Shown one piece after another: positions 44,976-54,507 of a DNA stretch of 64,000 bases. Source of the stretch: Angelakisella massiliensis (lineage in GTDB: Bacteria > Bacillota > Clostridia > Oscillospirales > Ruminococcaceae); NCBI RefSeq assembly GCF_900104675.1, contig NZ_LT629945.1, positions 1,106,756-1,170,755 on the forward strand. The letters are read 5' to 3'. The notes below the pieces were generated by a model that did no database searches, was not told where the DNA came from, and saw only the letters and a list, made by a program, of their open reading frames with translations. How positions within the stretch are numbered: the stretch's first letter is position 1; each line of letters opens with the position of its first letter. A program made the position numbers and the translations under genes.

Positions 44976-45355
44976 TGGATGTCCATTATGGGAACAGTGC
45001 TGCTTCCCTGTGGCTGCATACCATCTCTAACAGTATCCCAGCTTTGGAAGACTTTTCAATATACTTTGGATAACAGTAAACTGTGGACTGGAAAATGGTG
45101 TATGCCATCAAAGAAAGAGGCAGGGGAGCAGGTGGAAAATCCACTTGTCCCTTGCCTCTTTTTGAAAAAATTGACTTACAAAGGGGAGAAAGAAGAACAG
45201 ATACCTACCCCAGATCAATAGGTATGAGTATCAGTCATAAAACGGATGCTGACAGAAATGGGCCTGCTTGCCATAAAATAACAGGATTGGAACAGCTGCT
45301 GGACAGAAGGAACGACAGGCCGCTGTCATCAACATATTGCGGCTGAGGCAGTCTG
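44976..45355. other. Intergenic, 380 bp
   Basis: Contains the terminator at 45117-45163. Short frames across it (for example 44979-45221) run through the terminator and have no family support. Confidence 0.5.
45117..45163 (+). terminator. Terminator after PTS IIC-like gene
   Basis: A stem of about 19 bp (45117-45136 with 45140-45158) with a three-base loop, followed by TTTTT. Confidence 0.92.
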
Positions 45356-45826
45356 TTACAGGCTTTCCAGCCATTCCACCATTTCCTCAAAGGACTTCTG
45401 ATCCTCATGCATCACCAGAAAAATCTTTTCTCCTTTGTCAATGATCTTGTATTCTGTATAACCTTGGGTATATCCCATGGAGGCGGTTTCCACCATGGAA
45501 ACGGCTTTGTTTTCCAGTGCCTGGATAATGGTGTCTGTATCTCCGTTTTCAGCTTTGGTGAGCATCAGGAAAAAGGTTGTATTTTGATTGGGAGCCCCCA
45601 TGTACAATACAGCATCAGTCACTTGATCCTCCCCAATACCAAGGTTGGCTTTGAGAAAATCGTCATAGGAGGGGTAAAGAGAGGGGTCCTGTTCCTGAGC
45701 GTTGGTCAGATAAGGGGTCATTTTCTCCATGATCTCCTCATCGGTGGGGAAAGTCTTTTCCTCTTTGCCGGAACATCCAGCAAAAACCAGAGTGAAAATC
45801 AGCAGCAAAGCGATAAACTTTTTCAT
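45356..45826 (-). CDS. DUF4358-type lipoprotein
   Basis: A 156-residue exported lipoprotein: signal peptide with lipobox VFAGC (Cys18) and a compact domain with YKIIDKGEKIFLVMH near the C terminus. This fits the DUF4358 lipoproteins of clostridia, of unknown function. It follows the sigma/anti-sigma pair on the same strand by about 60 bases and may be part of the same regulon. Confidence 0.75.
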   Translation of the reverse strand: MKKFIALLLIFTLVFAGCSGKEEKTFPTDEEIMEKMTPYLTNAQEQDPSLYPSYDDFLKANLGIGEDQVTDAVLYMGAPNQNTTFFLMLTKAENGDTDTIIQALENKAVSMVETASMGYTQGYTEYKIIDKGEKIFLVMHEDQKSFEEMVEWLESL

Positions 45827-45883
45827 TGCAAAGCTCTCCTTTTATATGAATTTTTTATGGGTCGTTTTCTCAAAATCCTGTGA

Positions 45884-46756
45884 TCATGACGCTGTTGACA
45901 TTGTCTCAATGGAGAAGGTCTGAGGACCATAGCCCCCGGGAGCAATGGTATAAGGAGCAAAATACAGTACCGGTTTTCCATTTTCATCCAAATAGAAAGG
46001 GGTTTGCTCCGTTACTCCCGTAAAGCCTCCCTCCTCCGGCGCAAAGTAAAGGGTTCCGTCGGGGTCTTTTTGAGCCATTTGCTGACGTACAGACTGATCT
46101 GCCAGTTCCTTCCACTGTTCTCCCAGCAGATTTTCCATGGTGAGGGACTGTCCTGTGGTCAAATCAAAGTTATAGAACTGAGTCACCTGATATCCTCCCG
46201 TCCAATTTTCTCTGCCGTACAGGACATAGGAAAGATACTGGTCATTCTGGCATTTGATTTCATAGTCCACCGATACCTGGAAATTGTGGCTGCTGAATTC
46301 TTCCTCGCTGCCGCCGGTGGCCAAAAATGCCCGCTTGTATTCTTCCAGACGCTGGTTTGCTTCCGCCAGGTAACGATCCACCGTCGCCTGGATCTCTTCA
46401 TTGACGTTCATAGTCCAGGAGGCATCCTCGCCGGACAAGCCCGGCTGACGGACAGTGGTCTGGCTGTCGCCCTCCTGGGAAAACCAGTTCCGTACGGTTA
46501 CCACCTGTACCGCCTGTCCCAACAGAGGAACCTTTTCCAGCATTTCACCGAAAGCGGGACTGATATTGACGCTGATCACCAGCATTGCCGCGGCGGCAGC
46601 CAGGGTCCGGCGGAATAATGAAAACTGAAAGTGTTGGCGCTGTGCAGTTTTCCGGCGTTTTTCGCCTTCCTGCCGTATCCGCTCTCTGGTGCGGTTTACC
46701 AGTTCCGGTGAGGGTGAGACTTGATCCATCAATCGGTTATACTCTTCACGGTTCAT
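45884..46756 (-). CDS. RsiV-like anti-sigma factor
   Basis: A 290-residue single-pass membrane protein. The cytoplasmic N terminus (about 1-48) would hold the sigma factor; one helix lies near 50-70; the outside domain (about 110-290) matches DUF3298 (NFQVSVDYEIKCQNDQYLSY, FNFDLTTGQ-like YNFDLTTGQSLTMENLL and LYFAPYTIAPGGYGPQTFSI). RsiV of Bacillus has this plan and releases SigV on binding lysozyme. It overlaps the sigma gene by 4 bases. Confidence 0.88.
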   Translation of the reverse strand: MNREEYNRLMDQVSPSPELVNRTRERIRQEGEKRRKTAQRQHFQFSLFRRTLAAAAAMLVISVNISPAFGEMLEKVPLLGQAVQVVTVRNWFSQEGDSQTTVRQPGLSGEDASWTMNVNEEIQATVDRYLAEANQRLEEYKRAFLATGGSEEEFSSHNFQVSVDYEIKCQNDQYLSYVLYGRENWTGGYQVTQFYNFDLTTGQSLTMENLLGEQWKELADQSVRQQMAQKDPDGTLYFAPEEGGFTGVTEQTPFYLDENGKPVLYFAPYTIAPGGYGPQTFSIETMSTAS

Positions 46757-47241
46757 GTTTCTCCTCCTTCCAGAAGCAGCTTCAGTCGTTGACGTGCCCG
46801 GGTCAGACGGGAACGGATGGTACTTTCCCTCTCTCCCAAAAGACGGGACATTTGCGCCACCGGTAAATCTTCGTAATAAAACAGATGGATCACAGTGCGG
46901 TCTTTGGGAGAAAGGCGCTGTAAGGCCTCCGTCAGTCCTGTCAGCTCCGGTTCATCCGCAGCCGCTGTTTCTTCCACCTGAGACAATGGCACGGTTCTCC
47001 GCTTCCAGGGGGAGCGCCACAGGGAATTGCAGCAGTTGACAGTTACCCGGATCAACCAGGCACGAAGATGTTCCTCGTCCTCAAAGACGTTGGGGCGGCG
47101 CACCAGCCTGAGAAACACTTCCTGATAGATATCATCAGCATCCTGACGGGAACCGGTATGAGAAAAAGCCAGACGATACACCATTTCCCCGTAACGGGAA
47201 ACCGCCATCTGCGCCAGCTCCTCAGGCGGGGACGGAAACAT
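46753..47241 (-). CDS. ECF sigma factor
   Basis: A 162-residue sigma-70 family protein with region 2 (DADDIYQEVFLRLVRR, about 34-49; HLRAWLIRVTVNCC) and region 4 (LSPKDRTVIHLFYYEDLP, about 109-126, and the HTH ESTIRSRLTRARQRL). It is paired with the RsiV-like anti-sigma factor, pointing to a wall-stress regulon. A GAAAGGAGG site precedes the start. Confidence 0.93.
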   Translation of the reverse strand: MFPSPPEELAQMAVSRYGEMVYRLAFSHTGSRQDADDIYQEVFLRLVRRPNVFEDEEHLRAWLIRVTVNCCNSLWRSPWKRRTVPLSQVEETAAADEPELTGLTEALQRLSPKDRTVIHLFYYEDLPVAQMSRLLGERESTIRSRLTRARQRLKLLLEGGET

Positions 47242-47582
47242 GGCTCCAACCTCCTTTCATCAGATAACACGGGCCGTGAGGGCAAAAAGCTGCACTGAAA
47301 AAGAAAAAATTTATGGGGATGGAAGGGACAAAGAAATCAAAAGGGGAAGAAGAGTAAACAGACGCCGAAAGCTGCTGATGATCAGCGACTTTGAAAGCCA
47401 GCTTCCCCGCAGCAAAGGTTTGATTTTATTCTGTCATAGAATGCTGAGGGCAAAAAATTTACTTCCGGCGGCCTCCTGAAACTTGCTGCTTCCAGCCGGG
47501 AGAGAGAAGTGGGGATAAAAAGAGACGGACGGCGCCTCTGTATGGGAGATTGCCGTCCGTCCGCATTCATTTCGCCTATGAT
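47242..47582. other. Intergenic, 340 bp
   Basis: Holds the terminator at 47516-47562 for the phosphatase operon and presumably the promoter of the sigma gene; no -35/-10 pair is clear. No gene is supported. Confidence 0.45.
47516..47562 (-). terminator. Terminator of hydrogenase-phosphatase operon
   Basis: A 10-bp stem (gacggacggc with gccgtccgtc) which on the minus strand is followed by tctttttat. Confidence 0.88.
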
Positions 47583-48758
47583 TCAATAGTAACGCAGAGA
47601 TACCCGTTTGTCCATCTTTTCCAGCAGTGCCGCCAGATCTTCCATCAACCGCAGCTTCAGGCTCAGGTTCAGAGGAAGGTTGGGATTCTGATGAGCGGGA
47701 TTGATGGCCCGGCCCACATACAATTCCACCTTGGTCGCCTCCTCAAAAAGCAGCCGGGCGATGAGGGAAGCGCCGTCTTTGCTGGTGCGCCAGGGGGTAT
47801 CGGTGTCCTGGCTGGAGACGAATTTCTGAGCCAGCTCCACCACCCGCCCCAGGGTGATGACTCCTTCGGTCACCAGGTCCACCCCCTTGATAAAGGCGAT
47901 GGGCGGAATTTTGGGATCAATGTAGTCGATGCTGGGGTTGACCGGCTGGCCCAGATACCGGCTGACCAGGGTGGAGGTGGTGCCGCCGCAAACGATATGC
48001 TTTCCCGGCAGGGCGAAGAAGTCCCGGCAGATCTCCTCGTCCTGGGCAGGGTCCACGGGAGGGCCGATCATCAGGTTCACTTCCCGGTGCCGCCGGATGC
48101 GCAGCGCCGCCACGGTGGTGTCGTCCCCGGGCATATCCATGTACAGATCCCGGCAGGCGTCGCAGATGATGCCCGCCATAGACCGGGCGGACAGGTCCGG
48201 CTTGTATTTCCGCTGGGCGTATTCGATGATCTCCGGCAGCTGCCAGCCAAAGTTGAGCACGGTGCCCACTCCGGCGTGGATGGTGCCGTCGCTCATCATC
48301 AGCAGCAGATCTCCCACCTGCCCCTGAAAATGGGTGATTTGAATCTTTTTCCCCGCGATCACCCGCTCCTCCATGGGGTAGGGGATAGATTTGCCATCCC
48401 GCAGGATGATTACCTGGGGGTTGTCAAACTGGGTGATGATCACCTCGCCGGTGGTCTTGAAAGCCTGGAGAATGGTGAAGGTGGAATAGGCCACCTGCCG
48501 CTGGGAGCAGACCGGCAGGGTGTTGGCGATGGTTTCCACACATTCCTCAATGGTCATGTCATTGGCCAGCATGGTGGAGATGATCTTGGAGGTGAGGGTG
48601 GAAAGAATGTTGGCTTTGACGCCGCTGCCCAGGCCGTCCGCCAGCACCATCAGGTAGCAGTTTTCCAGATTGATGCACTCCACCCGGTCACCGCACAGTT
48701 CCTCTCCCATTTTGTTCAGGCTCAGCCAGCCTGATTCCATATAGAGCTTTTCCATCAT
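47583..48758 (-). CDS. SpoIIE-type serine phosphatase
   Basis: A 391-residue PP2C-like phosphatase. Metal motifs are MVLADGLGSG (about 37-46), LLMMSDGTIHAGVG (about 151-164) and GDDTTVAAL (about 214-222). A C-terminal extension of about 165 residues has no recognised fold. It starts inside the end of the [FeFe]-hydrogenase gene, so the two are translationally coupled. It probably transmits the hydrogenase sensor output to an anti-sigma or anti-anti-sigma factor. Confidence 0.88.
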   Translation of the reverse strand: MMEKLYMESGWLSLNKMGEELCGDRVECINLENCYLMVLADGLGSGVKANILSTLTSKIISTMLANDMTIEECVETIANTLPVCSQRQVAYSTFTILQAFKTTGEVIITQFDNPQVIILRDGKSIPYPMEERVIAGKKIQITHFQGQVGDLLLMMSDGTIHAGVGTVLNFGWQLPEIIEYAQRKYKPDLSARSMAGIICDACRDLYMDMPGDDTTVAALRIRRHREVNLMIGPPVDPAQDEEICRDFFALPGKHIVCGGTTSTLVSRYLGQPVNPSIDYIDPKIPPIAFIKGVDLVTEGVITLGRVVELAQKFVSSQDTDTPWRTSKDGASLIARLLFEEATKVELYVGRAINPAHQNPNLPLNLSLKLRLMEDLAALLEKMDKRVSLRYY

Positions 48759-50461
48759 TGCCGCTCCTCACTGCTGTCCACTGCTTTTTTCAGCTTGGTC
48801 AGGGCCACCTTGGTTTCAGCGGTGGTTTCGCCCAGCAGGGAGGCGATTTCCTGCACCACCCGCATCTGCTTTTCCACGATCCGGTCGGTCACCTCAATGG
48901 TCTGCTGCCGCAGCTCCGCCGCTTTCCGTTCCCGCCGCTGCTGTTCGGTGATATCCTTCATCAGGGCGATGAGAAGTTTGCTGTCGATATCGTAGACGAT
49001 GGTCTCCTCCACAAACCGGTCCACCTCGCCCAGCCAGGTTTTTTTATCAGTGATGCTCCGCCCGTCAGCCAGCACATAGGCAAAGTCCGTGGGGTCCAGC
49101 AGCTCGCTGACATCCTTTTTGACCGCCTGATCCGGACGGCTCAGCCCCAGCAGGTGGCAGGCCGCCTGGTTGAGCTGCTGGATCACCAGATTTTCATCCA
49201 GCACCAGAATGGCGTTGGGGGTGGAGCTGATGATCTTATCCGAGAAGGATTCCGCCCGTTCTTTCATATAAGGCAGGCACATGGTGATTTCCGCCTTGCC
49301 GTTATAAACCGCTTTGGCCTTTTCCCGGCAGGTGGGATAGCCGCAGCTGCCGCAGTTAAGCTCCTGCTCCGGCATGAATTTGCCCATCTTCTCCAGGATC
49401 TCACGCAGCTCCTTTTCTCCCGGAACCTGTTCCCGCACCAGTTCGGGACGAACCGTCTTGTCCAGAGAAAAATGGTACTGGGGAGTGAAGTCCCGGTAAT
49501 CCATATGGTCCGGATAGCCGGGAGCGGCATAATCCGTCACCTTGTCATGGCACTCCAGCATTCCGCCGCCCCGGAAAGAGCGGACCATGGGACCGTTGAT
49601 GCAGCTGCCCTCGCAGATGCTCATTTCCACAAAGCAGTGGTGGAGATTGCCGTTTTCCAGGTCCTTGAGGGCCTGGATGCACTTTTCCGCTCCATCTATG
49701 GCATAGTAGCGGTAACCGGTGCCGGTGCGGTTCATGCTCTGGATGATGCCGCCGGTTTTGGGGAAAAAGCGGGACATGGCCCCGGATTTATCGCAGGGGA
49801 CGGTGGGGGGGGTGATCTGTGCTTCTGCCAGCCAGTCCCGCACCTCCTCAAAGGTGAGGACACAGTCTATTCCGGTGGGATATTCCTCAATTTCCGCCTT
49901 TTTGGAGATGCAGGGGCCGATAAAGACCACATAGGCGTCGGGGTCCTTTTCCTTGATCAGCTTGCCATGAGCGTCCATGGGGGAGATGACAGGAGCCAGA
50001 CATCCCAGCATCTGGGGGTGATATTTCTGGATGAGTTTAATGACGGAAGGACAGCAGGTGGTAATGACCACATCCTGTTTGGCCTGACGGACGATCCGCT
50101 CATATTCCGATTTGACGATATGGGCGCCCACCGCCGTCTCTTCGGTTCCGGCAAACCCCAGACCAGCCAGCAGCTGCCGCATCTGCTCAATCCCCTCCAC
50201 AGGGAAATCCACAATAAAGGAAGGGGCGACACTGGCGATGACCTTGCGGCCTTCCGCCATGGCCTGACGGACCTGAGCCACATCATTGCGGACCACCTTG
50301 GCGTTTTGGGGACAGGTAATGACACAGCGGCCGCAAAGGATACACTCGTCCTTGATGATTCGTGCCTGCTGGCTGGAAAACTCAATGGATTTTACAGGAC
50401 ATTCCCGGATACACCGGTGACAGTTTTTGCAGTTGGCTTTTTTCAGGCCCAGGATCTCCAT
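48755..50461 (-). CDS. PAS-containing sensory [FeFe]-hydrogenase
   Basis: A 568-residue protein with a 2x4Fe-4S ferredoxin (CKNCHRCIRECP, about 11-22; CILCGRCVITCP, about 40-51), an H-cluster domain (VITTCCPSV near 132; GPCISKKAE; EMSICEGSCINGPM), a C-terminal four-cysteine Fe-S site (CGSCGYPTC...C), a PAS domain (about 425-500) and a coiled-coil end. The altered third H-cluster motif and the PAS domain fit group C (HydS-like) regulatory hydrogenases that sense hydrogen or redox state. ATG at 50461 is chosen because homology begins there. The next gene is a phosphatase. Confidence 0.9.
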   Translation of the reverse strand: MEILGLKKANCKNCHRCIRECPVKSIEFSSQQARIIKDECILCGRCVITCPQNAKVVRNDVAQVRQAMAEGRKVIASVAPSFIVDFPVEGIEQMRQLLAGLGFAGTEETAVGAHIVKSEYERIVRQAKQDVVITTCCPSVIKLIQKYHPQMLGCLAPVISPMDAHGKLIKEKDPDAYVVFIGPCISKKAEIEEYPTGIDCVLTFEEVRDWLAEAQITPPTVPCDKSGAMSRFFPKTGGIIQSMNRTGTGYRYYAIDGAEKCIQALKDLENGNLHHCFVEMSICEGSCINGPMVRSFRGGGMLECHDKVTDYAAPGYPDHMDYRDFTPQYHFSLDKTVRPELVREQVPGEKELREILEKMGKFMPEQELNCGSCGYPTCREKAKAVYNGKAEITMCLPYMKERAESFSDKIISSTPNAILVLDENLVIQQLNQAACHLLGLSRPDQAVKKDVSELLDPTDFAYVLADGRSITDKKTWLGEVDRFVEETIVYDIDSKLLIALMKDITEQQRRERKAAELRQQTIEVTDRIVEKQMRVVQEIASLLGETTAETKVALTKLKKAVDSSEERQ

Positions 50462-50610
50462 GGTGTCGCTTCCTTTCCTTTTGAGGCAGCGCCGAAGGCC
50501 GCCCTTTTCTGACAGATAGATGAAAACAGCCCGGGGGAAGGGAACACCTTTGCCGCCGGGCTGACATGGTTCCACCCTTGGAGCGGAACATTCTGTTTTG
50601 TTGAGACCGG

Positions 50611-50859
50611 TCAGGCAGGATGCCGCTCCGCCCAGGCCCGGTCAAAAATCTCGGTGATGTTCTGGGGGGTGACGCCGGTGATCAGCTGATCGTCGATTTT
50701 GATGGTGACGCCATCCATACAATGACCCAGGCAGAAGGAAGCGTTGAGACTGACCTCCTTTTCCAGCCCCCGGTCACTCACCAGCTTTTTGAGTACGGCG
50801 ATGATGTCATAGGAACCCTTCAGGTGGCAGGAGCTGCCGATGCAGACATAAATCTTCAT
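50611..50859 (-). CDS. Thioredoxin-like 2Fe-2S protein
   Basis: An 82-residue NuoE-type ferredoxin: CIGSSCHLKGS (about 5-15) and CLGHCMDG (about 43-50) carry the four cluster ligands. Such proteins accompany [FeFe]-hydrogenases as electron-transfer partners. It is upstream of the sensory hydrogenase on the same strand with a 150-base gap. ATG at 50859 is where the homology begins and has a TAGGAG site. Confidence 0.88.
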   Translation of the reverse strand: MKIYVCIGSSCHLKGSYDIIAVLKKLVSDRGLEKEVSLNASFCLGHCMDGVTIKIDDQLITGVTPQNITEIFDRAWAERHPA

Positions 50860-51283
50860 TTTTGCTGTTACTCCTATTCCGCCGGAAAACCGGCTATCGT
50901 CCATCAGGCGTCTTTCCTTCCCCATCTCAGCAGCGGGGAAAACGCCGGATTGTGAAGATTTTCCGCTTTTCAGTTTACAACAAACCACCCTGAAAAGCAA
51001 GAAAACAACTCTCTAAATTTGTTAAGCTTTTAACGCCTGTTTTTATTATTCCCATAAAAAAGGCCCGGTCATCACACCGAGCCCTATGGCGAAATCATTT
51101 TGCTGATACGAGTGCTGGGTTTTCCAAGTAAAGGCGAAACGGTGCCCTGTATTTTGGACGCTCCATCATGCTGTTTTTAATCTCATCCCCACAGATGCCT
51201 GGGAGGCCATTCGCCCGGAGGACCTCACATGGAAAAGATGAGACTGGATAGCGGCAAACACCATCCGACTTGGGAAGGAGAAC
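50860..51283. other. Intergenic, 420 bp
   Basis: Contains the minus-strand terminator at 51054-51084. No gene or clear promoter is seen in the remainder. Confidence 0.4.
51054..51084 (-). terminator. Terminator after epimerase-like gene
   Basis: On the minus strand ggctcggt pairs with accgggcc, including one G-T wobble, and is followed by TTTTTTA. Confidence 0.75.
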
Positions 51284-52168
51284 TCAGTGGCTGTGGGTGC
51301 CTACCTCCAGCACCTGGCTGCAGGTGAATTCCTGTCCTGCAGGCAGGCAAATGATCCCTGCCTTTTCCTCTATTTTTCCCGAGGCGTCGGCAAAATCTCC
51401 GATGCCATACCAAGGCTCAATGCAGACAGCGGCCACATTGTCCGGAACGCTCCACAGTACAGTATAAGGAGTATTGGTGCCCCGCACCCGGATGTAATCT
51501 CCGCTGAGAGTTTCTTCCAGCTGGATGTAACTGGATTCCACCCCCATCAGCACCAGGCTGTTGCTGAAGATCCCTTTGGTAATGGGGATGCGCCCGTCGG
51601 GCAGATCCATTTCATAGGCTTTATGAAGCAGCCGCCCCTCTTCATTCTGGGCCAGATAGGTGAGCTTTTCCCCATGCTCAAATACAACAGCGTAATCGCT
51701 GGCGGCTGTTCCCACCGCGAAGGGACACCGCAGGCCGGTGTGAAAGCCCAGGCTGAAATAAATGGGATCCGTGTGGCAATTGACAACATTATACTGGCAG
51801 ATGAGGGAGTTCTTGTCCAGTTTATAGGTGGTGCGCAGAGAGAAGGGCCAGGGGTAAAAATCCGCTGTTTCCTTGGAATTTTCCAGGCGGAAGGTGACCA
51901 CACGATCATCGGCGCAGACAATATGATGCATCAGATCCTTTGCAAAGCCGTGCTGTACGCCTTTGTAAGGCTTGCCCCCCATCAGAAACGTACCGTTTTT
52001 GACCGAGCCGCAGTTTGGGAAAAGAATGGGGGACTGGCGGGACCAGATATTGCTGTCACCGCCCCAGATATATTCCCGCTGGGTGCCCTTATGATATAAG
52101 GAGGTCAGCTCCGCGCCGAAGCTGGTGACTTCCACCCGAAGAAATTGGTTTTCCATCGTCAGTTCCAT
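51284..52168 (-). CDS. Aldose 1-epimerase family protein
   Basis: A 294-residue protein of the galactose-mutarotase-like fold (LacX/YeaD branch). Patterns include FGAELTSLYHKGTQREYIWGG (split here as FGAELTSLYHKG and REYIWGGD), SPILFPNCGSVKNG, GVQHGFAKD and CIEPWYGIGDFAD. The His and Glu of the active site lie in HGFA and EPWYG. It probably interconverts sugar anomers; the sugar is unknown. ATG at 52168 follows AAAGGAG. Confidence 0.9.
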   Translation of the reverse strand: MELTMENQFLRVEVTSFGAELTSLYHKGTQREYIWGGDSNIWSRQSPILFPNCGSVKNGTFLMGGKPYKGVQHGFAKDLMHHIVCADDRVVTFRLENSKETADFYPWPFSLRTTYKLDKNSLICQYNVVNCHTDPIYFSLGFHTGLRCPFAVGTAASDYAVVFEHGEKLTYLAQNEEGRLLHKAYEMDLPDGRIPITKGIFSNSLVLMGVESSYIQLEETLSGDYIRVRGTNTPYTVLWSVPDNVAAVCIEPWYGIGDFADASGKIEEKAGIICLPAGQEFTCSQVLEVGTHSH

Positions 52169-52448
52169 AGTCAAAGCACTCCTTTTTCTGAGAGACGCCG
52201 GCCTGGTTATTCCTTCTGCCGCAGTGGACAAAATTTGCCGCTGATTTATTGACAATCCTTGCAACCTTGTATAGACTGAAAGAGACAGAAAGAGGGAAAA
52301 GCCCTTCCTTGCAATCATAACGTATTTTTTCATTGATTGCTACTGCCCCAGCGGCCAAAACAGCTTCTTTACATAAATTTTACCTTTTTTGTCCAGCAAA
52401 AACAACGGTCATTTTTTGATGCACCGGGGAAAGAGAGAGGATTCCACT

Positions 52449-53600
52449 ATGGCCAGTCTGACCATTATCAATGCCCGCGCGGTCATCGGCGGGGCTGTCC
52501 GCAAGTGCAATTTGAAGGTTGTGGACGGGAAAATCAAGGGGATCATGCCCCCCGGAGATACTTATGGCAAAACCTTTGATGCCCGGGAAAACCTGATTCT
52601 GCCAGGCTTTATCGACATCCATACCCATGGTGCAAACGGGGTGGACTTTAATCACGCCGAGGCCAAGGATGTCCGCGGTGTCCGGGATTTTTTTGCCTCC
52701 CAGGGCACTACCACCTTTCTGCCGGCCATTATGACAGACACGGAGGAAAATATGCTCCGGTCCATTTTGTCGGTGGTCCAGGCCAAAAATACCCTCAAGT
52801 GCAGTCAGATTTATGGGATCCATCTGGAAGGCCCCTTTCTGGATGCCGCTTATAAAGGCGCTATGCCGGAAGAGCTGCTGCAGCCATGCAGCTACCCCTT
52901 GTTCAAACGCCTCCAGGATGCTTCCGGAGGGCAGATTCGTCTGATCACCCTTTCTCCCGAGCTGGAGGGGGCGGCGGAACTGACCAAGCGCCTGTCCATG
53001 GAGGGGGTGCGGGTCTCTCTGGGCCACAGCGGGGCGGATTATGAAACAGCTGTCCGCTGCATTGAAGCGGGGGCAATCAGCGCTACCCATACCTTCAACG
53101 CCATGAAGCCGCTGCATCATCATGCCCCTGCCATCACCACCGCTGTGCTGGAAAGCGATGGCTACTGCGAAGCCATCTGTGACGGTAAGCATCTTCATCC
53201 TGCCGTGTTCCGGCTGCTGCTGAAAACCAAGGGCCTTGGCCGTGTGATCGCCGTTACCGACAGTATGATGGCCGCGGGAATGCGGGAAGGAATCTATAAG
53301 CTGGGAAACAATAATGTTGTGGTCCGCGGCGGTGAGGCAAAGATCATGGGTACCGATGTTCATGCCGGCAGCATCCTGACCACCATTCAGGCGCTGCGCA
53401 ATATGATGGAGTTTACCGGCCTGCCGGTGGAAAAGGTAGTGCCGCTGCTGACTGAGAATCCTGCCCGGATGCTGGGTATTTTCCACCGGAAGGGTTCTCT
53501 GGATGTGGGCAAGGACGCGGATATGGTGATGCTGGATGACAAATATCGGGTTCTGGCCACCTTCTCCGAGGGAGAACTGCTGTATCAGGCAGGAAAATAA
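52449..53600 (+). CDS. nagA: N-acetylglucosamine-6-phosphate deacetylase
   Basis: A 383-residue amidohydrolase that frees acetate from GlcNAc-6-P in amino-sugar catabolism. Metal and catalytic motifs are IDIHTHGANGVD (about 58-69), GIHLEGPFLDA (about 121-131), SLGHSGADY, ATHTFNAM and VTDSMMAAGM. ATG at 52449 follows GAGAGGA. NagB is not adjacent, so the pathway is split. Confidence 0.95.
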   Translation: MASLTIINARAVIGGAVRKCNLKVVDGKIKGIMPPGDTYGKTFDARENLILPGFIDIHTHGANGVDFNHAEAKDVRGVRDFFASQGTTTFLPAIMTDTEENMLRSILSVVQAKNTLKCSQIYGIHLEGPFLDAAYKGAMPEELLQPCSYPLFKRLQDASGGQIRLITLSPELEGAAELTKRLSMEGVRVSLGHSGADYETAVRCIEAGAISATHTFNAMKPLHHHAPAITTAVLESDGYCEAICDGKHLHPAVFRLLLKTKGLGRVIAVTDSMMAAGMREGIYKLGNNNVVVRGGEAKIMGTDVHAGSILTTIQALRNMMEFTGLPVEKVVPLLTENPARMLGIFHRKGSLDVGKDADMVMLDDKYRVLATFSEGELLYQAGK

Positions 53601-53847
53601 TTGTCCCGCCGGGATAAACTATGGAGCAGGGCGGCGGTCCGCCATGTTTGCGCCTTTGTTTTGGCTGAGTGAGGAAGGGCGGGAACGCATCAGTTTTTTG
53701 CCCTTACAGAGCGGCGGATGATACCCGGCAAAAGACGCAGCTGACTGAAATGGAAGGTTAGGCCGCCTTTGGGTATGTATTCAGACAAGCCCCCGGACTG
53801 AAGGGGATGCCGTGTGTTTCGGCAAGTTGCAGGAAAGGACCCATTTG

Positions 53848-54507
53848 ATGATTACTTTTGAGCAGATCCGCAAAGATCCTCAGATCCGTACTTATATTCA
53901 AAAAGAGGACGAAACCCTGATTGCTTTGGGTTATACCGAGCATAGCTTTGCCCATGTCTGTCTGGTGGCGGATAAGGCCCGGGATATTCTGCTGACGCTG
54001 GGGTATTCTCCCAGGGAAGCGGAGCTGGCCCGCATCGCCGGGTATCTCCATGATATCGGCAATGTGATCAACCGCATCGACCACGCCCAGAGTGGTGCGG
54101 TGATGGCCTTCCGTCTGTTGGACAAGATGGGGGCGGAGGCGGAGGAAATCGCCACCATCATCAGCGCTATCGGCAACCATGATGAATCCACCGCCTTTCC
54201 GGTCAATCCTGTGGCGGCTGCTCTCATCCTGGCGGACAAGACGGATGTGCGCCGCAGCCGTGTGCGCAACCGTGATTTTTCTACCTTTGATATTCATGAC
54301 CGGGTCAATTACGCTGTAACAGAGGCTTCCGCCACCATCAGCGAGGATCGTCAGCGGTTCATTCTGACCATTACTATTGATACCAGTATTTCCGCGGTAA
54401 TGGATTATTTTGAAATTTTTCTGGACCGTATGATCCTTTGCCGAAAGGCCGCGGATAAGCTGGGGCTGCGTTTTCAGCTGGTCATCAATGGCCAGGTGCT
54501 GCTGTAA
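53848..54507 (+). CDS. HD-domain phosphohydrolase
   Basis: A 219-residue HD-superfamily protein. The metal residues are visible as His in SFAHVCLVAD (about 33-42), His-Asp in IAGYLHDIGN (about 67-76) and a later Asp in LADKTDV. A C-terminal alpha/beta domain of about 70 residues follows. Members act on nucleotides or cyclic dinucleotides; the substrate is unknown. ATG at 53848 has an AGGAAAGGA site. Confidence 0.85.
   Translation: MITFEQIRKDPQIRTYIQKEDETLIALGYTEHSFAHVCLVADKARDILLTLGYSPREAELARIAGYLHDIGNVINRIDHAQSGAVMAFRLLDKMGAEAEEIATIISAIGNHDESTAFPVNPVAAALILADKTDVRRSRVRNRDFSTFDIHDRVNYAVTEASATISEDRQRFILTITIDTSISAVMDYFEIFLDRMILCRKAADKLGLRFQLVINGQVLL

Noticed and set aside
48758-50512. A 584-codon plus-strand frame opposite the [FeFe]-hydrogenase
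   Set aside because: Antisense of Fe-S motifs that are clearly real on the minus strand.
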